Origin: Lactiplantibacillus paraplantarum
GTDB lineage: Bacteria > Bacillota > Bacilli > Lactobacillales > Lactobacillaceae
DNA length: 64,000 nucleotides
Reading direction: 5' to 3'
Assembly (NCBI RefSeq): GCF_003641145.1
Contig: NZ_CP032744.1
Span: 434,001 to 498,000 of the forward strand
Shown here piece after piece: positions 27,311 to 37,309 of the stretch. Numbering within the stretch: the first letter of the stretch is position 1; each line of letters opens with the position of its first letter. Position numbers and translations under genes: made by a program. The notes beneath the pieces are model-generated. The model searched no databases, had not been told where the DNA came from, and saw nothing but the letters and a program-made list of their open reading frames with translations.

Positions 27311-28370
27311 TAATTACCGCCTCCTTTTGAATGGTTAGTAAGAAATTATCGAAAAATTGACCGGCTTCTTTGGGGCCTGGATGTGCTTCAGGATGAAACT
27401 GTACTGACATGACCGCTTGGTGGGGTAACCGCAGTCCTTCGATACTACCATCATTTAGTTCAGTATGGGTGACAATTAGTGGTGTAGCTTTGATTGAGGC
27501 TGGATCGACCGCGTAATCGTGATTTTGTGAAGTCATCATAATGCTACCGTCGACACAAGCCTGAACGGGATGATTCAGTCCATGGTGACCAAATGGAAGC
27601 TGGTAAGTCCGAGCACCATACGCAAGTGCAATCAGTTGATGACCTAAGCAAATACCGGCAAGCGGATAACGATGTGCCAACTGGCGGATGGTTGCTAAGC
27701 AGTCCCCATAATCAGTGGGGTCACCAGGACCATTGGATAGCAGAATACCGTCAGGATGGTAGGCAGCAATGGCCTTGATGCTAGTTGTTGGTGGTAGAAC
27801 AATAACATCAGCCCCACGTGCCTGCAATTCAGCACTGATTGCTGCTTTTTCACCAAAGTTGAGGATGGCGATACGGGGCTGCTTGGTAGTTGTAACGGCG
27901 GGAAGTGGTGTGGCTACTAAGGCCTGTGAAGTTAAAGTAGCGAGCTTGGACTTAAAGTTAGTGACGGGATGATTAGTTAAAATTGCCATCTGGGAGCCTG
28001 CTTCTCGGATATGGATCGTTAGGTCACGAGTATCAATCCCTTCGATGCCAGCAACGTGGTGTGTCGTTAGAAAATTGGCAAGTGACTGGCGGCTAGTGTA
28101 GTGGTCAGTGAAGGTAGCCAGTTCGTGAACAATAATGGCTTGAGCGCCAACCGTTGGGGCCTGTGAAACGGTCGGATCGATTCCATAATTACCGATTAGT
28201 GGGTAGGTAAAGGCAATCATTTGGTTTAAATATGATGGATCAGTCAGCGTTTCCTGATAACCGCTCATTCCTGTATTAAAGACGACGCGTCCCGCGGCCT
28301 CTAGTTGGCGCTCTCCGATTGCCGTTCCACTCCATTGTGTGCCATCTGCTAATGTTAAGTACTTGTTCAT
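27303..28370 (-). CDS. carA: Carbamoyl-phosphate synthase small chain, arginine-specific
   Basis: A 355-residue glutaminase subunit that feeds ammonia to CarB. The nucleophile Cys lies in [15 protein letters not shown] and the other catalytic residues in [15 protein letters not shown] 28370 ([10 protein letters not shown]) is preceded by AGAAAGGATG; upstream in-frame residues do not resemble the family. Divergent from argC across a 267-bp region rich in ArgR-like sites. Confidence 0.95.
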   Translation of the reverse strand: MNKYLTLADGTQWSGTAIGERQLEAAGRVVFNTGMSGYQETLTDPSYLNQMIAFTYPLIGNYGIDPTVSQAPTVGAQAIIVHELATFTDHYTSRQSLANFLTTHHVAGIEGIDTRDLTIHIREAGSQMAILTNHPVTNFKSKLATLTSQALVATPLPAVTTTKQPRIAILNFGEKAAISAELQARGADVIVLPPTTSIKAIAAYHPDGILLSNGPGDPTDYGDCLATIRQLAHRYPLAGICLGHQLIALAYGARTYQLPFGHHGLNHPVQACVDGSIMMTSQNHDYAVDPASIKATPLIVTHTELNDGSIEGLRLPHQAVMSVQFHPEAHPGPKEAGQFFDNFLLTIQKEAVINA

Positions 28371-28637
28371 CCCAATCGCATCCTTTCTGATGATTTGATT
28401 AAAATTTCGACTTGCTAATGGAATAAGTAAACAGCAATTTTTGATGGATGTCAATTAAAAATACATAGTTTTTGTATAAAACACTGAATAAAGCTATTTT
28501 TATTCAAAAATAAGAATAAAAATGAATATTTTACCAATAAAGCTTGCATTTTTAAAACGATGAGAATATAGTGTGAAACATGTTCGTTGCATGAATATGC
28601 GGTTAAGACACTATTTTTGAATATTTGAGGTGATTAT
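28371..28637. promoter_or_regulatory. carAB-argC divergent control region with probable ARG boxes
   Basis: Very AT-rich. It holds an inverted pair TGAATA (28485-28490) and TATTCA (28501-28506), plus GAATAAAAATGAATATT around 28514-28530 and TGAATAT blocks near 28592-28598 and 28618-28624, all resembling ARG boxes (ArgR operators, often close to TGAATAAATATTCA). Arginine repression through ArgR1/ArgR2 is established for this locus in L. plantarum. The exact boxes here are by eye. Confidence 0.6.
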
Positions 28638-29663
28638 ATGCAAGTCGCACTAGTTGGCGTTACGGGCTACAGTGGCATGGTACTATACCAGCTTTTAAAA
28701 CAACATCCACAAGTTGATGGTATTCACTTGTACGGACATGCAGATGCCCCTGCCGTTCCATTAAAGACGGTGGCGACCATGTACCAGAAGGAAACGGCAG
28801 TCATTCGACCGTTCGATGCGGCTGCCATTATGCACGATAATGCGATGGTCTTTTTCGCGACATCAGCTGGAATTACGTGCCAACTGGCCTTACCATTCAT
28901 TGCTGCCCATTTTCCAGTCATTGATTTATCTGGTGACTTTCGTTTACGCGATCCGCAACAGTATCAGCACTGGTATCAGCGCACTCCGGCACCAGTTACC
29001 GCCTTAGCACAGGCTAGTTACGGTTTGGCTGATATGCCATCACCGTTGACGACTTACATTGCTAATCCTGGGTGTTATGCAACTGCTACATTATTAGGAT
29101 TAGCCCCACTTGTGCAGCAACAATTGATTGAGCCAACTTCGATTGTAGTCGATGCCAAGTCCGGGTTATCTGGTGCTGGCAAGCGTGCAACGACTGCTAG
29201 TCATTACGTCACTGTCAATGACAATGTGAGCTTATATAAATTGAATCAGCATCAACATATTCCTGAAATGATGCAACAGTTACAACAATGGTGGCCAACC
29301 ATTCCCGCAATCGAATTTACAACAACGTTGATTCCGGTAACACGAGGGATCATGGCAACGATTTACGCCAAAGCAAAGCAACCACTGACGACAGCACAGG
29401 TCCGGGATGCATTTATGACAACCTATCACGAGCAACCGTTTGTGCAAGTGCTACCGACGGGAATGCCAACGATCAAAGATGTCATCGGGTCTAACAACTG
29501 TGCGCTCGGGGTAAATTACAATCCAGTCACGAATACCGTTGTGGTTGTGAGCGTGATTGATAACTTAATGAAGGGGGCTGCGGGACAGGCAATCCAGAAT
29601 TTCAATCGCTATTTTGATTTTGCTGTTACGACCGGATTGCCAACGTTACCTGTATTTCCATGA
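28638..29663 (+). CDS. argC: N-acetyl-gamma-glutamyl-phosphate reductase
   Basis: A 341-residue NADPH enzyme, third step of arginine synthesis, reducing N-acetylglutamyl phosphate to the semialdehyde. The Rossmann motif VGVTGYSGM is at the start and the catalytic Cys in IANPGCYATATLLGL. The later KSGLSGAGK and TLIPVTRGIMAT motifs fit. The ATG is preceded by GAGGTG. First gene of the five-gene operon argCJBDF; the start lies only 17 bp from the last candidate ARG box. Confidence 0.95.
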   Translation: MQVALVGVTGYSGMVLYQLLKQHPQVDGIHLYGHADAPAVPLKTVATMYQKETAVIRPFDAAAIMHDNAMVFFATSAGITCQLALPFIAAHFPVIDLSGDFRLRDPQQYQHWYQRTPAPVTALAQASYGLADMPSPLTTYIANPGCYATATLLGLAPLVQQQLIEPTSIVVDAKSGLSGAGKRATTASHYVTVNDNVSLYKLNQHQHIPEMMQQLQQWWPTIPAIEFTTTLIPVTRGIMATIYAKAKQPLTTAQVRDAFMTTYHEQPFVQVLPTGMPTIKDVIGSNNCALGVNYNPVTNTVVVVSVIDNLMKGAAGQAIQNFNRYFDFAVTTGLPTLPVFP

Positions 29664-29701
29664 ATCGTGAATATGGTGTGATAAGAGAGGAAGTTATGTA
29701 G

Positions 29702-30910
29702 ATGCAAGTTTTAACGAATACGAAATTTGAAACGGTTGCCTTTCAGTGGCCAGCGGGGTTTTATAGTGATGGTATTCATATTGGTCTGCGCCGTCACAAG
29801 AAAGACTTTGGCTGGTTGTTTTCAAAGGTGCCTGCCAGTGCAGCTGGAACTTATACGACGAATCAGTTTCAAGCAGCGCCGACTAAGCTAACTAAACTAA
29901 TGATTGATCAGAATCATCAACTACAAGGTCTGTTATTGAATAGTGCGATCGCCAATTCTTGTACCGGTGAACAAGGGTGGCAGAATGCCCTACAGGAGCA
30001 AGCTTGGCTAGCTAATAAGTTAAACGTTACTCCTGATTTGATTGGTTTGGCTTCAACGGGATTGATTGGTGCCCAGTTACCGATGGACAAGATTGAAAAT
30101 GGCCTGCCACAATTGACGCCAACTAAGAGTGACGCGGTGACCTATGCGGTGTTAACTACGGATCAACATCCGAAAACCGTCTGTGTGCAATGTGAACTTA
30201 GCGGCCATTTGGTTACTTTGACGGGTTTTGCCAAGGGTTCTGGTATGATTCATCCCAAGATGGCAACGATGCTCGGTTTTGTAACAACCGATGCGCAAGT
30301 TGATGGGGACGTCTTACAAGCGATGCTAAGCGCCAATGTTGATCAGACGTTTAATCAGATTACGGTCGATGGGGACACGTCTACTAATGATATGGTAGTC
30401 ACGTTAGCGAATGGTTTGGCGGATAATCCTAGCTTACAAGCCGGTACCGCAGACTACGATATTTTTAATCAAGCATTGCACTATGTCTTAGGCCAACTTG
30501 CCAAGCAAATTGCGGCTGACGGTGAAGGTGCGACTAAGTTAGTTGAGTGCAATGTGACCCACGCAGCTACGACGGTTGATGGTCAACAAATTGCTAAGGC
30601 AATCGTTGGCTCAAATCTTGTCAAGGCAGCCATTTTTGGAGAAGACCCGAACTGGGGCCGTATTATTAGTACGATTGGTGCTACTGATGCGGACATCGAC
30701 GTAGCAACGGTCGATATTGAAATGAACGGCATCTTACTCGTGCAGCAGAGCTTGGCTGTCGACTTTGATTTGGCGGCGGTGCAAGCAACCTTGCATGATC
30801 AGCAGATTATTATCGATGTCGATTTGCACCATGGAACAGCGAGTGGTCAAGCGTGGGGCTGTGATCTAACTTACAACTACGTCAAAATTAACGCGAGCTA
30901 TCATACTTAA
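29702..30910 (+). CDS. argJ: Glutamate N-acetyltransferase / ornithine acetyltransferase
   Basis: A 402-residue enzyme that moves the acetyl group from N-acetylornithine to glutamate, and in bifunctional forms can also acetylate glutamate from acetyl-CoA. The self-cleavage site is at the Thr of PKMATMLGF (near residue 187), giving alpha and beta chains. Other family blocks are SGMIH, TFNQITVDGDTSTNDM and FGEDPNWGRI. Within the operon it follows argC by 38 bp. Whether it is mono- or bifunctional cannot be told from sequence; no argA is visible here. Confidence 0.95.
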   Translation: MQVLTNTKFETVAFQWPAGFYSDGIHIGLRRHKKDFGWLFSKVPASAAGTYTTNQFQAAPTKLTKLMIDQNHQLQGLLLNSAIANSCTGEQGWQNALQEQAWLANKLNVTPDLIGLASTGLIGAQLPMDKIENGLPQLTPTKSDAVTYAVLTTDQHPKTVCVQCELSGHLVTLTGFAKGSGMIHPKMATMLGFVTTDAQVDGDVLQAMLSANVDQTFNQITVDGDTSTNDMVVTLANGLADNPSLQAGTADYDIFNQALHYVLGQLAKQIAADGEGATKLVECNVTHAATTVDGQQIAKAIVGSNLVKAAIFGEDPNWGRIISTIGATDADIDVATVDIEMNGILLVQQSLAVDFDLAAVQATLHDQQIIIDVDLHHGTASGQAWGCDLTYNYVKINASYHT

Positions 30911-30925
30911 GCGGAGGTGGCGAAA

Positions 30926-31672
30926 ATGACAAAACTAATTGTAATTAAAATTGGGGGCCAAGCGATCAGCCAGTTGAGCGCTGCTTTCTTTGAGCAGATC
31001 GCACAGTGGTATCAACAGCACTACCAGATTCTGATCGTACACGGTGGTGGGCCAATGATCAATCGGTTGATGACGCAGTGTGCCGTCCCCGTCCACAAGG
31101 TTAATGGTTTGCGGGTGACGGATGCGGCGACTTTGTCGTTAACTAAATTAGCACTGCTGGGCGATGCGCAACCGGCGTTACTCGCACAATTGACACAGCA
31201 TCAATTACCAGTGTTAGGGCTCAACGCGGCGGATAACCAGTTATTGACTGGCGAGCTGATCGATTATCAACAACTGGGATATGTTGGCCGACTCACTAGT
31301 GTCAATCGCGTGCAATTAATACAATTGTTGACGCAACGTATCGGTGTCTTAGCCCCCTTAGCGTTAACGGCCACAGGACAGTGGCTCAATGTCAATGCGG
31401 ATATGGCAGCGACCGTCCTGGCACAGCAGCTACATGCTGAGAAGTTAGTGTTGCTGACCGATGTTCCAGGCATTATGCATCACGGCAATGTGATGACGTC
31501 ACTATCGCCACAACAGGCCCAGCAACTGATTAGGACGGCCGTGATTACTGCGGGCATGCAGCCTAAAGTACAAGCTGCCATTGCAGCTATTCAGACGGGG
31601 GTCAAGCAGGCTGTGATTACAAATGCGATTGATCAACCAGGAACTGCAATTATTCAGGAGGTGGCCGTATGA
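30926..31672 (+). CDS. argB: Acetylglutamate kinase
   Basis: A 248-residue kinase that phosphorylates N-acetylglutamate, the usual arginine-feedback target. The amino-acid kinase fold shows VIKIGGQA at the N-terminus, VHGGGPMI, and the ATP-site LLTDVPGIMH. ATG 30926 is chosen over GTG 30917 because GGAGG ends eight bases before it. It overlaps argD by 4 bp (ATGA). Confidence 0.95.
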   Translation: MTKLIVIKIGGQAISQLSAAFFEQIAQWYQQHYQILIVHGGGPMINRLMTQCAVPVHKVNGLRVTDAATLSLTKLALLGDAQPALLAQLTQHQLPVLGLNAADNQLLTGELIDYQQLGYVGRLTSVNRVQLIQLLTQRIGVLAPLALTATGQWLNVNADMAATVLAQQLHAEKLVLLTDVPGIMHHGNVMTSLSPQQAQQLIRTAVITAGMQPKVQAAIAAIQTGVKQAVITNAIDQPGTAIIQEVAV

Positions 31673-32838
31673 CCATGCAACACGTCTTTCCAACCTATCA
31701 GCGTTTTCCATTTGCCATCACGGATGGTCAGGGGGTTCATTTGACCGATAACCATGGTAAGAGCTACTTAGATTTTACGGCGGGGATCGGGGTGTGCAAC
31801 TTTGGTTACCAACAATCTCAAATTCAAACCGCTGTCACCCAACAGTTGAAGCACATTTGGCACACGTCAAATTTATACGAAAATGAGTTACAAGATACCG
31901 TTGCGGGCCTGTTAGTAAACGGTGAGGACCGCCTCGTATACTTTTCCAATTCGGGAACTGAAGCCAATGAAGCAGCGTTGAAGCTAGCGCGGAAGTACAC
32001 GGGTAAGACTGGGATTTTAGCGTTTCAGCATTCATTTCATGGTCGGACCTATGGCGCCATGTCAATGACGGGCAATTCCCATATTCAGGCCGGTTATGCG
32101 CCATTAGTACCAGGCATTACGTTTGCAACTTATAACGATGACGCGGCCTTGGACAAAATTACGCCGGATTTGGCGGCCGTGATTTTAGAAGTGGTCCAAG
32201 GTGAAGGCGGCGTTTTTGCTGGTAAGCGAGCATGGTTGCAAGCTGTGAATACCAAGTGTCAGGCGATGGGCGTTTTATTAATCATCGATGAAGTACAGAC
32301 GGGAATCGGTCGGACTGGCTACCGGATGGCCTATGAGGGTTATGGACTGGATCCCGATATTTATACGGTCGCTAAAGGTCTGGCAAATGGTCTACCAGTG
32401 GGCGCCATGGTCGGTCGGCGACAATTAGCAACAGCCTTTGGTCCGGGTAGCCATGGCTCGACGTTCGCCGGTAATGCCGTTGCCATGGCCGCAGCGAAGT
32501 GTGTGTTGGCACAATTAACACCAGCTTTGTTAACGACTGTTCGGGCCCATGCCGAGCTTGTTTGGCAAGCCCTAACGACCCAGGTTGAGCCGTTACCAGT
32601 AGTTAAACGCGTCACGGGTAAGGGGCTGATGATTGGGATCCACTTAGATGAACGAGTTCCAGTTAACCAGGTCATCACCCAGTTGCAAGCAGAGGGCTTA
32701 TTGACATTATCGGCCGGCGATAATACGTTGCGCTTGTTACCCCCAATTGTGATGCAACCAGCCGATCTATTAGCGGGTATTGCCCAGATTGCACAAGTGC
32801 TGACAGCTTTGACGACGGAGGTTACGACGAATGAATAA
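31669..32838 (+). CDS. argD: Acetylornithine aminotransferase
   Basis: A 389-residue class III PLP aminotransferase converting N-acetylglutamate semialdehyde to N-acetylornithine. The PLP lysine is in [16 protein letters not shown] and the Asp-containing motif in [18 protein letters not shown] 31669 overlaps the argB stop, with AGGAGG seven bases before. It overlaps argF by 8 bp. Confidence 0.95.
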   Translation: MTMQHVFPTYQRFPFAITDGQGVHLTDNHGKSYLDFTAGIGVCNFGYQQSQIQTAVTQQLKHIWHTSNLYENELQDTVAGLLVNGEDRLVYFSNSGTEANEAALKLARKYTGKTGILAFQHSFHGRTYGAMSMTGNSHIQAGYAPLVPGITFATYNDDAALDKITPDLAAVILEVVQGEGGVFAGKRAWLQAVNTKCQAMGVLLIIDEVQTGIGRTGYRMAYEGYGLDPDIYTVAKGLANGLPVGAMVGRRQLATAFGPGSHGSTFAGNAVAMAAAKCVLAQLTPALLTTVRAHAELVWQALTTQVEPLPVVKRVTGKGLMIGIHLDERVPVNQVITQLQAEGLLTLSAGDNTLRLLPPIVMQPADLLAGIAQIAQVLTALTTEVTTNE

Positions 32839-33853
32839 TCAATTTGAAGGTCGGTCATTTTTAAAGGAGATTGACTTCACACCAGCTGAATTAACGTATT
32901 TAATTGACTTTGCTAGTCATTTGAAGACCCTTAAAGCACACCATATTCCACACCCGTATTTACAAGGGAAAAATATTGCGTTGTTATTTGAAAAGACGTC
33001 AACGCGGACGCGCTCCGCATTTACTGTGGCGGCCAATGATCTGGGCGCAAATCCAGAGTTTCTAGGTAAGGACGACATTCAATTTGGAACGAAGGAATCA
33101 GTTGTTGACACCGCGAAAGTGCTAGGGTCAATGTATGATGGTATTGAGTTTCGGGGATTTAAGCAAAGCACGGTGGAGGACTTGGCGACCTATAGCGGTG
33201 TTCCAGTCTGGAACGGGTTGACCGATGAGTGGCACCCCACACAGATTTTAGCGGATTTTTTAACGTTGAAGGAACACTTTGGTCATTTGAAAGGACTGAC
33301 GCTGGCGTACGTTGGTGATGGCCGCAATAATATGGCAAATAGTTTACTTGTAGCGGGTGCGATGCTCGGAATCAATATGGCTATCGGGGCCCCGGCAGCG
33401 TTACAACCAGCACCAGCAGTTGTCGCGTTGGCTCAGCAGTATGCGCAGACAGCTGGTAGTACGGTTGTGATCACGGCAGATCCTCAGCAAGCCGTGGCCC
33501 ACGCCGATGCACTGTATACGGATGTCTGGGTCTCGATGGGCGAGCAGGTCGACTATGGCACTCGGATCAAACAATTATTGCCGTTTCAGATCAACGCTGC
33601 GCTACTTGCAGCAACCGGTAAGACATCAACAATCGTCATGCACTGTTTGCCAGCACTACACGATGTGAAGACGAAGATTGGGGCTCAACTAGGTGAACAA
33701 TATGGGATGACGGCGTTTGAAATTACGGATGATGTTTTTCAAAGTCCGCAGGCGGTCGTTTTTGAAGAAGCCGCGAACCGAATGCCAGCAATCAAGGCTA
33801 TTATGGCCGCAACTTTAGGCAACTTATTTATTCCGACCAGCATTTTCGACTAG
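32831..33853 (+). CDS. argF: Ornithine carbamoyltransferase
   Basis: A 340-residue enzyme joining carbamoyl phosphate and ornithine to citrulline. The carbamoyl-phosphate loop is KTSTRTR, with HPTQILAD and the ornithine motif MHCLPALHD. It starts inside argD with GGAGG, so is translationally coupled. It closes the arginine operon; argG and argH are not in the window. It is of the anabolic type by context rather than of the ADI operon. Confidence 0.95.
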   Translation: MNNQFEGRSFLKEIDFTPAELTYLIDFASHLKTLKAHHIPHPYLQGKNIALLFEKTSTRTRSAFTVAANDLGANPEFLGKDDIQFGTKESVVDTAKVLGSMYDGIEFRGFKQSTVEDLATYSGVPVWNGLTDEWHPTQILADFLTLKEHFGHLKGLTLAYVGDGRNNMANSLLVAGAMLGINMAIGAPAALQPAPAVVALAQQYAQTAGSTVVITADPQQAVAHADALYTDVWVSMGEQVDYGTRIKQLLPFQINAALLAATGKTSTIVMHCLPALHDVKTKIGAQLGEQYGMTAFEITDDVFQSPQAVVFEEAANRMPAIKAIMAATLGNLFIPTSIFD

Positions 33854-33911
33854 CTGTGCTTGCGGGAACAGCGCGAGCGTGCTACGATTATATTCGCTTT
33901 GTTTCAATCAA

Positions 33912-33951
33912 TACGTGGTTCGTAACCATCCCACGTTAAAAAACTAGGAGG
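33912..33951 (+). promoter_or_regulatory. preQ1-I riboswitch
   Basis: ACGTGG (33913-33918) pairs with CCACGT (33931-33936) around a loop containing TTCGTAACC, followed by an A-rich tail and then the ribosome-binding site AGGAGG, which overlaps the tail (TAAAAAACTAGGAGG). Stem, loop and tail match the preQ1-I (type 1) layout, and the gene downstream is the transporter usually under it. It should hide the ribosome-binding site when preQ1 is bound. Confidence 0.85.
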
Positions 33952-33961
33952 AATTAAGCGA

Positions 33962-34468
33962 ATGACACAATCGAAAATTCGGCCATGGATCATCAATGCT
34001 TTGGTCGCTGCAATGTATGTTGTATTATGCCTAGGCCCTGCAGCATTTAGCCTGGCATCGGGCGCAATTCAATTCCGCGTTTCTGAAGGATTGAATCACT
34101 TAGCTGTGTTCAATCGTAAGTATATCTGGGGGATTGTTGCCGGCGTTATTTTGTTTGACGCCTTTGGTCCGGGGGCGAGTCTCCTTAACGTCCTCTTCGG
34201 TGGTGGGCAATCATTGCTAGCACTACTAGTATTGACGTGGTTGGCCCCCAAGTTAAAGACGGTTTGGCAGCGGATGCTACTAAACATCGTGTTGTTCACG
34301 GTTTCGATGTTTATGATTGCGCTGATGATTACCATGATGAGTAGTGGTGTCGCTTTCTGGCCGACGTATTTAACGACCGCTTTATCAGAGTTGATTATCA
34401 TGAGCATCACCGCACCAATTATGTACAGCCTTGATCGGGTCTTACACTTTAGTGACCGGATTCAATAG
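33962..34468 (+). CDS. queT: QueT-type queuosine-precursor transporter (ECF S component)
   Basis: A 168-residue membrane protein with about six helices, the S component of an energy-coupling-factor transporter that imports a queuosine precursor such as preQ1. The opening (LVAAMYVVLCLGPAAFSLASGAIQFRVSE), rich in small residues, is typical of QueT. The preQ1-I riboswitch just upstream supports the substrate. The ATG has AGGAGG nine bases before it. It needs an EcfAA'T module encoded elsewhere. Confidence 0.93.
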   Translation: MTQSKIRPWIINALVAAMYVVLCLGPAAFSLASGAIQFRVSEGLNHLAVFNRKYIWGIVAGVILFDAFGPGASLLNVLFGGGQSLLALLVLTWLAPKLKTVWQRMLLNIVLFTVSMFMIALMITMMSSGVAFWPTYLTTALSELIIMSITAPIMYSLDRVLHFSDRIQ

Positions 34469-34495
34469 GGTGTAACTGAATTTAATATTAATAAC

Positions 34496-34542
34496 GACCG
34501 GCGTAGTATGTGAAGAAGGTTTCTTCGCATACTACGCCGGTC
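34496..34542 (+). terminator. Hairpin after queT
   Basis: GACCGGCGTAGTATG pairs perfectly with its complement further down, with an inner GAAGAA/TTCTTC pair. The T-run is weak, but the stem should stop transcription from queT and perhaps from the opposite direction. Confidence 0.75.
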
Positions 34543-34590
34543 TCTTACTTGTTCATTTAATGAAATGAAAGGTGGCCGCTTTGATTTTTT

Positions 34591-34899
34591 GTTGACTATT
34601 TTGATACTGGAACTTTAAGTGAAATATCAGAGGGCATTCTCTACTTTGTCGAAACGTTCAATTATGACTACGGTCATTCAGAAATAGTAAGTTATCACAA
34701 TATCTTTTTCGACCTGACAGTTGATTGACAAAATTACGGTTTATGCAAAATAATGATAAGTCCAGTAAAAGTTGAGCACTTCAATCCCACCACGTTCCGT
34801 CAATTGACAGAAATGCCTGGAGGTCGGTGGTAGGACGCTCCAGCCAGACATGTTTATGCTAACTCGACTTTTTTTCAGCGGGCCTAAACTGGCCGCTGT
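34591..34899 (-). repeat. Large structured repeat, copy C (truncated, reverse strand)
   Basis: Read on the minus strand, this matches two separate modules of copies A and B. Positions 34899-34788 match A 15138-15244, including the hairpin with GGCCAG...CCCGCTG, AAAAGTCGAG and CCGACCTCCAGGCATTTCTG. Positions from about 34770 down to 34591 match A 15500-15690 (CAACTTTT, CATAAACNGTAATTTTGT, AATCAACTGTCAGG, GTATCAAAATAG). The block between them (A about 15250-15495) and the 3' part after 15690 are missing, so the partners of the long-range stems are absent. It is a degraded member, lying 23 bp after the cbpA terminator. Confidence 0.75.
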
Positions 34900-34921
34900 T
34901 GATCTGAGAATGCAGCGCATT

Positions 34922-34946
34922 AAAAAAGCCCCAAGGCAACCTCGGG
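34922..34946 (-). terminator. Rho-independent terminator of cbpA
   Basis: GCCCC(G) stem with loop GGTTGCCTT, followed by a T-run when read on the minus strand. Confidence 0.9.
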
Positions 34947-34956
34947 GCAACTATGA

Positions 34957-35595
34957 TTATTCAGCTTGTAAATCTTCCACTTCGATGACTTTGAATTGTT
35001 TGCGATTCAAGTTGTCGATAATCCGTTTGAGCTTTTCACTGTCGACATTTTCTGGTAGGGTGAAGAGCGTCCGGTAACCCAGAGTACCGTTTTGAACGTC
35101 TAAAGTCAGACAGCCAGCGATTGAAGTATACTTCGTAATAATCTTAGCCATGGCTGCCAAGTCACCACGTTCACCAACGGATACGACCGTCAATACATAA
35201 CTGCCAACATTGACGTTCCAAGATTGTGATAGCATGTCGAGTAAGCGTGTATGAGTTAGGATACCGTAGAAATAACCATGTTCATCGAGCACTGCGATAT
35301 ATGGCAAATCTTTGATGGAGAAGAAGATATTGTAAAACGCGGAGTCAACTTGAATCGTTTTCGTGGCATTTTTAAGCAAGGTTGTCACGGGAAGCGACAT
35401 GTCGCCGCCCCGGGACTTGTGACGGTAAATGTGCATCTTATAGATGTTACCACGGAAGATATGACCAGTTTCATCTAAAATTGGAATACAGCGGAAGCCG
35501 GAATCTTCTAAGACTTTCAAGGCGTCTTCTAAAGTTGCGTCCGCCGTAATGGTGACGAGGCGTTCTTTAGGCTTAACGAGTGTTTTTAATAGCAT
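34957..35595 (-). CDS. cbpA: CBS-domain protein, probable c-di-AMP-binding CbpA
   Basis: A 212-residue soluble protein. Two CBS domains fill the first 140 residues (VTITADATLEDALKVLEDSGFRCIPIL, and DSAFYNIFFSIKDLPYIAVLD), followed by an ACT-like C-terminal part (VGSYVLTVVSVGERGDLAAMAKIITKYTSI). This CBS-ACT build is that of CbpA, shown to bind cyclic di-AMP in Listeria. A role in second-messenger signalling and potassium control is inferred. ATG 35595 (MLLKTLVKPKERL) with GGGGGA is chosen; a longer frame upstream lacks family similarity. Confidence 0.8.
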   Translation of the reverse strand: MLLKTLVKPKERLVTITADATLEDALKVLEDSGFRCIPILDETGHIFRGNIYKMHIYRHKSRGGDMSLPVTTLLKNATKTIQVDSAFYNIFFSIKDLPYIAVLDEHGYFYGILTHTRLLDMLSQSWNVNVGSYVLTVVSVGERGDLAAMAKIITKYTSIAGCLTLDVQNGTLGYRTLFTLPENVDSEKLKRIIDNLNRKQFKVIEVEDLQAE

Positions 35596-35695
35596 AGCAG
35601 TTGGTCCCCCAGATTTATTAGTTTGTTTTAATAAATAATACCATAAAACGGCTAGTGACACGTATTATTATGAAGCTGCATAACGCTAAAATGGG

Positions 35696-35729
35696 ATTAA
35701 AAAGCCGGCCTGAATAGTATCAGGCCGGC
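35696..35729 (-). terminator. Rho-independent terminator of the L,D-transpeptidase gene
   Basis: GCCGGCCTGA and its complement (35704-35729) form a perfect 10-bp stem, with a T-run when read on the minus strand. Confidence 0.85.
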
Positions 35730-35749
35730 TCAATTAAATTAAATTTAAA

Positions 35750-37144
35750 TTAGAAAACGATGACTGGCGTGCCAACTGGTACAGCGGCAAAAACTTTTTT
35801 CATGACAGAAGGGGGCGTATTCACACAACCATGCGAGCCGTGCTTCTTGTACCAAGTACCACCATATTGAGTTTGCCATGAAGAATCGTGAATTCCTTCG
35901 CCGGTATCATCGAACGGCATCCAGTAAGAGACTGGTTGGGAATAACTTGAGCCGTCGTCATTATCACCTTTAAGGGTCGCGTTCTTTTCCTTATTCCAGA
36001 TGTACCAAACGCCCGTTGTTGTGGCGTGTTTACCAGGCTTTCCAGTAACGATGTCCGTTGAAACTTTGAGTTTACCATCGACGTAGACGTACATATGTTG
36101 ATTTTCTTTATCAACTTCAACGTAAGTGTTACCAATGTCGGTGCCTTTGTTATTGTATCCGGAGCCGCTGGTGATTGGTGAGCGGGTAAAGTCTTTACCC
36201 TTCAAGATTTCAGCAGCGAGGGCCTTTGCTTCCGCTTCGGTCTTAATGGTCCAGCCATAAAAGCCGCCACTGACGGATACGGTTCCACGCGCCGTACTCT
36301 TGAACTGACGCGTCGTATGATAGGTATGATACTTATCATTCAATTGTTTTACGTAAGTCAAGACAGCACTTTGGTCCAAACTAACTTTGCCCTGCTTATC
36401 AACTTTAATCCAACTGAGAATTAAGTCGTGGGGAATCGTGAACTTGTGGCCGTTGATGTTATAAGTGGCTGTTTCAGCGGCGTATTTAGCTGATTTGGCC
36501 TTAGCCGTCTTTAAGCTGGTACTCGTGCTTGTGACGGTTGGCGCGACATAAGCCGCTTTAAGGGCGATGTGACTGTCACCATTACTGATGGCCTTAGTCA
36601 CAACGCGCTTGAGTTTGGCTTGATCCAGCTCAGTTCCCTGAACTTCCTTCTTAATTTCAACTTGGTCATGTCGATAAACTAACTTGGCATTTTCAGTTTT
36701 AGTGCGGTTAGTTTGATTAGCGGTTGTAGTGATCTTTTGTAGTAAATTTTTCAGATCAGTGTGATTGATTGTTAGCTGTCCAACTGCTGCACTATCATCA
36801 GCCTGAGCGGATTGCAACAGTGCGAGGGGCCAACGCCAATAGTTTTGCTTGGCTGCTAGCTTAGTTAGGTCTTTTTTAGTATTGATCGTAATTCCGGCTG
36901 ATTTACTGGTGAATGAATATTTTGTCTGACCACTTTCAATAATCCGATAAGTGCGATGCTCTAAAGCCCGGTTAACTTTCGGTGCGGCCTGAGTTGCAGT
37001 TTTGCCGCTGACATCAACGCCGGCAATGGAAGTGTTAGTGAGGAACGTTTGTTGGTGTTGCCAGATTAAACTGGTGGCAACATACCCGATGACTAGGAGA
37101 CCGAGGAGACTGCCCCCAATCATTAGTCCACGTTTATGTTTCAT
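35750..37144 (-). CDS. L,D-transpeptidase (YkuD) with peptidoglycan-binding domain
   Basis: A 464-residue membrane-anchored protein: one N-terminal helix (about residues 7-27), a long extracellular region with a PG_binding_4-like repeat (about 60-330) and a C-terminal YkuD catalytic domain. The active site is HGSHGCVNTPPSVM with the nucleophile Cys. It forms meso-DAP-type 3-3 cross-links or anchors, consistent with the DAP peptidoglycan of this group. The ATG has GGAGG upstream. Single gene, convergent spacing to ldhL upstream on the same strand. An independent paralogue count cannot be made here. Confidence 0.9.
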   Translation of the reverse strand: MKHKRGLMIGGSLLGLLVIGYVATSLIWQHQQTFLTNTSIAGVDVSGKTATQAAPKVNRALEHRTYRIIESGQTKYSFTSKSAGITINTKKDLTKLAAKQNYWRWPLALLQSAQADDSAAVGQLTINHTDLKNLLQKITTTANQTNRTKTENAKLVYRHDQVEIKKEVQGTELDQAKLKRVVTKAISNGDSHIALKAAYVAPTVTSTSTSLKTAKAKSAKYAAETATYNINGHKFTIPHDLILSWIKVDKQGKVSLDQSAVLTYVKQLNDKYHTYHTTRQFKSTARGTVSVSGGFYGWTIKTEAEAKALAAEILKGKDFTRSPITSGSGYNNKGTDIGNTYVEVDKENQHMYVYVDGKLKVSTDIVTGKPGKHATTTGVWYIWNKEKNATLKGDNDDGSSYSQPVSYWMPFDDTGEGIHDSSWQTQYGGTWYKKHGSHGCVNTPPSVMKKVFAAVPVGTPVIVF

Positions 37145-37309
37145 AATTAAGTTGGTCCTCCATATATTTGTAATATTCTCACCTTATAACAGAAGTTACA
37201 TGAGTGCAAACTTCAGGGCCGGTAATCGTGATAAGAAAGTTTTAAAAATAGTATTTAAATTAGGAAAGTGTAATCACAATGGGCTGCTAGTTTATCCGCA
37301 ATTAAGCAC

